Made by a program: the position numbers and the translations under genes. Positions 61,073-64,000 of a stretch of 64,000 nt of DNA are shown piece after piece. Position 1 is the stretch's first letter, and each line of letters begins with the position of its first letter. Source of the DNA: Planctomycetaceae bacterium. GTDB lineage: Bacteria > Planctomycetota > Planctomycetia > Pirellulales > Lacipirellulaceae. The notes beneath the pieces are model-generated. The model was not told the DNA's origin, did not search any database, and saw only the letters and a list, made by a program, of their open reading frames with translations. The stretch spans positions 124,001 through 188,000 of the forward strand of contig PABB01000015.1 in NCBI GenBank assembly GCA_002702655.1. The letters run 5' to 3'.

Positions 61073-63070
61073 TCATTTCATCATCCCCTGAGCCCGCAGT
61101 TCCGCCGCCATGGCGTCTTCGCGGCGGCCGAGGTTGCGGTAGGCAGCGGCCAGCGACTCGTGCGCCGCGGGGAACTTCGGCGCCTGCTTCACGCACAGCT
61201 CCAGCGCCTCCACGGCCCCCGCAAAGTCGCCCAGCGCCAGCCGCGCTTCGCCAATTACCAGGTGCACGCGCGGGAAGTGATGCACCAACTCGGCCGCGGC
61301 CAGGCCGTGGTCCAGCGCCGCCTGCGGCTCGCCGCGCGCCAGCTCGGCCCGCGCCAAACCGGCCAGAGCGATCGGACTCTCGCCGTCGACCTGCAGCGCC
61401 CGCGAGAACGCCTCGACGGCCTCGTCGTAACGTTTGACCGTCAGATACACCTCGCCCAGTTTGTTGTGCAAGTCGGGCAGCCGCGGCTCGGCGGCGAGCA
61501 CTTGTTGATAGTGCGCTAGCGCCGCCTCGTGGTTCTGCTCGGCAAACTCCAGCGTGCCGAGCATCATGTGCCACCGCGGCGACTGGTCGAGCCGCTCGGC
61601 GTGATTCTGCAGCACGGCCCGCGCTTCGTCGCGGCGGCCGATGGCAATCAGGCAGTTCGCCTCCAACAGCGCCAGCGACGCGGCCGATTGCGACGGCTCA
61701 TCGATCCCCCGCAACACCTCAATCGCCGCGGGAAACCGCTGCGCATCCATCAACGCCTGGGCCAGCGTGACCTGGTTGCAGGCCACCGTTTGGGCGACGG
61801 AGTGCTCGCCGTCGTCGCCGGGCGCCTCGATGTAGCCCAAGTCCGCCAGTTGCTCCAGCATGGCCGCCGCCTCGGCCGGATCGACGCGGGTCTCCGGCGG
61901 ATGCATGCCGCACTCGCCGTCGATCTCTTCCCACGATTCGATCCTCGGCCGCAGCGTGGCATCGATGAGCACCTCGGCCAACACGCGGCCGGGCATGTCG
62001 TAAGCTGGCGGTAGCCCTAGCAGTTCGAGCACCGTGGGAGCGATCTCCAGCAGGCTCGCCCCGTACGCGCGGGCGCCAGGCTGAATTCCCGGCCCCTGCG
62101 CCGCGAAGATGCCAAACGGCCGATGCCAATCGACCGGGCCGCTCTTGCCTTCGCGGGGGTCGGGACGCAGGTGGTCGTTGTAGTAGCCGTGATCCGACAT
62201 CAGGATCACCGCCGTGTCGTCGCCGGCCAGCTTCAACAGCGTTTCCAGCAGCATGTCGTGGAACCGGTAGATGCCGACCATGCAGTGCTGGTAGGCCGCG
62301 AACTCCTCGTCGCTGGTCTGCTCCATCTGCGGCGGGTGGCAGTGCATAAACTCGTGTCCGCAGCGGTCGATACCCTCGTAGTAGATGGCCGTCAGATCCC
62401 ACTCGGTGGTGGCCATCAAATGGGTCGCCACGGCGTGAATCGTCGCCGTCTGAGCGATCAGTTGCTGCAGCTTGCCAACGCGGTGGCCGGGCTTCGCCAG
62501 CAGCTCGGCCGCGGCGGGAATGAACGGCAAGATGGCGGTCGCGTCGATTTCGCGGGGATGGACCCGCAGCGACGCCAGTTCCTCGGCCAGCTCCGGCGGA
62601 TGCACCGCGCCGGGCGGGACCGGCGCTGCGACGCCTCCCTTGAGGTGCGACGTCTCGAACTGGTTGGTGGCCACCGCGCCGGCGATTGGCTCGGCCGGGT
62701 GCGAAGCGTACCAGCCCACCACGTTGGTCCGCAGGCCGCACTGGGTGAGGATGTTCCACAGGGCCTTGCACTGGCGACTGGTGCTGGAGCTGGGCCGCAC
62801 GCCAGTTCCCTCGGCGTCGGCTTCCAGGAAGCCCAGCACGCCGTGCTCGGGGGCCCGCTTGCCGGTGGCCACGGTGTTCCACAGCAGTGGCGACAAGATC
62901 GGCCGCAACGTGGCCAGATTGCCCCAGGCGCCCTGCTCGAGCATCGCCGCGAGCGTCGGCATCTGTCCCCGCTCGATCAGCGGCTGGATCATCTGCCAAT
63001 CGGCGGCGTCCCAGCCGACGAGCAGCACCCGCCGCGGTCGACCGGGGGCGATGTGGCGCTCGATCGTCAT
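61073..63070 (-). CDS. Alkaline phosphatase-superfamily enzyme fused to TPR domain
   Basis: 665 residues from the ATG at 63070. The first 420 residues are a type I phosphodiesterase/nucleotide pyrophosphatase-like domain: VLLVGWDAADWQMIQPLIERGQMPTLAAML (first metal Asp), LWNTVATGKRAPEHGV (nucleophile Thr region), IYYEGIDRCGHEFMH and VILMSDHGYYND for the other metal ligands. From about 440 the chain consists of TPR repeats (WHMMLGTLEFAEQNHEAALAHYQQVLAAEP; EVYLTVKRYDEAVEAFSRALQVDGES). No signal peptide is visible, so it may be cytoplasmic. The ATG overlaps the stop of the PEP-CTERM gene (ATGA), so the two are translationally coupled. Confidence 0.9.
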   Translation of the reverse strand: MTIERHIAPGRPRRVLLVGWDAADWQMIQPLIERGQMPTLAAMLEQGAWGNLATLRPILSPLLWNTVATGKRAPEHGVLGFLEADAEGTGVRPSSSTSRQCKALWNILTQCGLRTNVVGWYASHPAEPIAGAVATNQFETSHLKGGVAAPVPPGAVHPPELAEELASLRVHPREIDATAILPFIPAAAELLAKPGHRVGKLQQLIAQTATIHAVATHLMATTEWDLTAIYYEGIDRCGHEFMHCHPPQMEQTSDEEFAAYQHCMVGIYRFHDMLLETLLKLAGDDTAVILMSDHGYYNDHLRPDPREGKSGPVDWHRPFGIFAAQGPGIQPGARAYGASLLEIAPTVLELLGLPPAYDMPGRVLAEVLIDATLRPRIESWEEIDGECGMHPPETRVDPAEAAAMLEQLADLGYIEAPGDDGEHSVAQTVACNQVTLAQALMDAQRFPAAIEVLRGIDEPSQSAASLALLEANCLIAIGRRDEARAVLQNHAERLDQSPRWHMMLGTLEFAEQNHEAALAHYQQVLAAEPRLPDLHNKLGEVYLTVKRYDEAVEAFSRALQVDGESPIALAGLARAELARGEPQAALDHGLAAAELVHHFPRVHLVIGEARLALGDFAGAVEALELCVKQAPKFPAAHESLAAAYRNLGRREDAMAAELRAQGMMK

Positions 63071-63885
63071 GATGCGGTGCGACGGCGTCTCATCCAGGCC
63101 ACGCCAGCGGCGCCGGCCGCCAGCAGGCCCAGCGTGCCGGGCTCGGGCACAACGCCTGCGCTGGCCGCGGCCGCGGGAATCGTGCCGTAGTTGTCCTGCC
63201 AGTCCTGCAGGTCCGAGGCGTTGTAGATCGAGCCGGATCCCCGCTGCCACTGCAGGAAGTCAGCGCCGTCGACATCCTGGTCTTCGTCAAAATCGCCCAG
63301 CACCGGCACGACGCCCCGGTCGCCCGCCCGGATCCCCACGCCCGTCTGGTCCTCGTAGGCCCAGTCGTGAACGAAAAACGTGCCGGCGGCTTGATTGATA
63401 TCGACGCGCACCCACGCGTAGTAAAGATCGGTCGGACCGATGGGAAACGCGAAGCCCACATAGGCGTCGGTGGCGTCATTGAAGCCCGCGTTGGGGTTGA
63501 GCGCGCCGTACGCCATCGAACCGTAAAACGTCGGCCCCAGGGCGGACGAGTCGATCAAATCTCCCTCGGCCAGGGCCGTCACGTAATACAGCCCGTCGAA
63601 GAACCCGACGATCTTGCCGGGGTAGAATCCCACGGTCGCGCCCTGATAATTCCCGCCAGGAAGAATGTAGTTCTTCAGCACAATATCGGCGTATGAATCC
63701 AGGTTGAAATCCAACGGCTGACTGGTCAACTGCGGGATGTCAATGTCGCCAGTGAAATACTGGATGTCGGCGCGTGCCGCCGGGTCGCTCACCGCGGCGG
63801 TGGAAGCACAGGCCGCGACGGAATAAGCGGCGCGGCGCGCCAGCGCCCGGGCGCTGGTCGCGTGATGTTTCAACTCGCGTGTCAT
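63067..63885 (-). CDS. PEP-CTERM protein with dockerin-like repeats
   Basis: 272 residues with GAGG 5 bases before the ATG. The leader is unusual: Ala-rich with several Arg and His, and only weakly hydrophobic (RALARRAAYSVAACASTAAVSDPAARA). The mature body starts DIQYFTGDIDIPQLTSQPLDFNLD. A calcium-loop pair follows (GDFDEDQDVDGADFLQWQ and NASDLQDWQDNYG), then VPEPGTLGLLAAGAAGVAWMRRRR. Presumed surface-sorted. Its stop overlaps the phosphatase-TPR start. Confidence 0.86.
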   Translation of the reverse strand: MTRELKHHATSARALARRAAYSVAACASTAAVSDPAARADIQYFTGDIDIPQLTSQPLDFNLDSYADIVLKNYILPGGNYQGATVGFYPGKIVGFFDGLYYVTALAEGDLIDSSALGPTFYGSMAYGALNPNAGFNDATDAYVGFAFPIGPTDLYYAWVRVDINQAAGTFFVHDWAYEDQTGVGIRAGDRGVVPVLGDFDEDQDVDGADFLQWQRGSGSIYNASDLQDWQDNYGTIPAAAASAGVVPEPGTLGLLAAGAAGVAWMRRRRTAS

Positions 63886-64000
63886 CTGGTCCTCGCCTCT
63901 ACCGCTTCCTTTGGGCGAATCAAAATCAGGCGGCGCACCGCCAGCCCCCTGACGATGCGACCGCCAATCGTAGCACGGCGTCCCTCACGCCCAGTGCAGG

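Noticed and set aside
1-64000. CRISPR arrays, tRNA or rRNA genes, transposases, phage genes
   Set aside because: Read through for spaced repeats, tRNA-like cloverleaf ends and DDE or integrase motifs; none seen. A covariance-model scan would be needed to exclude small RNAs.

Overview
The window is high-GC DNA from a member of the Planctomycetota, most likely the Pirellulales. The evidence is the mix of gene families. There are three prepilin-like DUF1559 proteins, ten PEP-CTERM surface proteins (several with dockerin-like calcium loops), a Rhodopirellula-type ECF sigma factor paired with a FecR/lectin protein, type I sulfatases, a TIGR03790 protein and an alkaline phosphatase-TPR fusion. No rRNA, tRNA, CRISPR array, phage or transposase gene was found. 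Family assignments come from motifs read by eye, not from database searches.

Layout. 1-1022: a DUF1559 gene cut by the left edge. 1370-4782: a molybdenum hydroxylase unit (MobA-like nucleotidyltransferase, 2Fe-2S subunit, molybdopterin subunit). 5169-14772: a GH51 arabinofuranosidase facing a minus-strand block of PEP-CTERM proteins, including a clan GH-A-like enzyme and a double-length protein with a sorting signal in its middle, then a lipoprotein/DUF1559 pair. 15293-23833: an ECF sigma/FecR pair followed by a GH43 enzyme and two sulfatases, with a second propeller glycosidase and a PEP-CTERM protein opposite. This resembles a polysaccharide-use locus. 24095-28440: a large FAD/Fe-S dehydrogenase and a HEAT-repeat secreted protein.

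28489-36389 is a signalling island: a LuxR-type regulator whose receiver has lost its phosphorylation residues, an ANTAR (RNA-binding) response regulator, a 1357-residue hybrid histidine kinase, a FixJ-type regulator, and csrA overlapping the FixJ gene tail to tail. Two related palindromes lie in the long gaps on either side of the kinase gene. 36869-47551 is a surface and exopolysaccharide region. It holds an outer-membrane polysaccharide export protein, a WecA-type sugar-phosphate transferase with an extra C-terminal domain, and five single-gene PEP-CTERM units, several ending in clear hairpins. This matches the known link between PEP-CTERM proteins and exopolysaccharide.

48109-63885 holds a TPR membrane protein, a TIGR03790 protein, an amidohydrolase in a gene-poor stretch, a GH43 enzyme, a large secreted zinc metalloprotease, a sulfotransferase-like protein, a DUF1559/lipoprotein pair, and a PEP-CTERM gene translationally coupled to an alkaline phosphatase-TPR gene.
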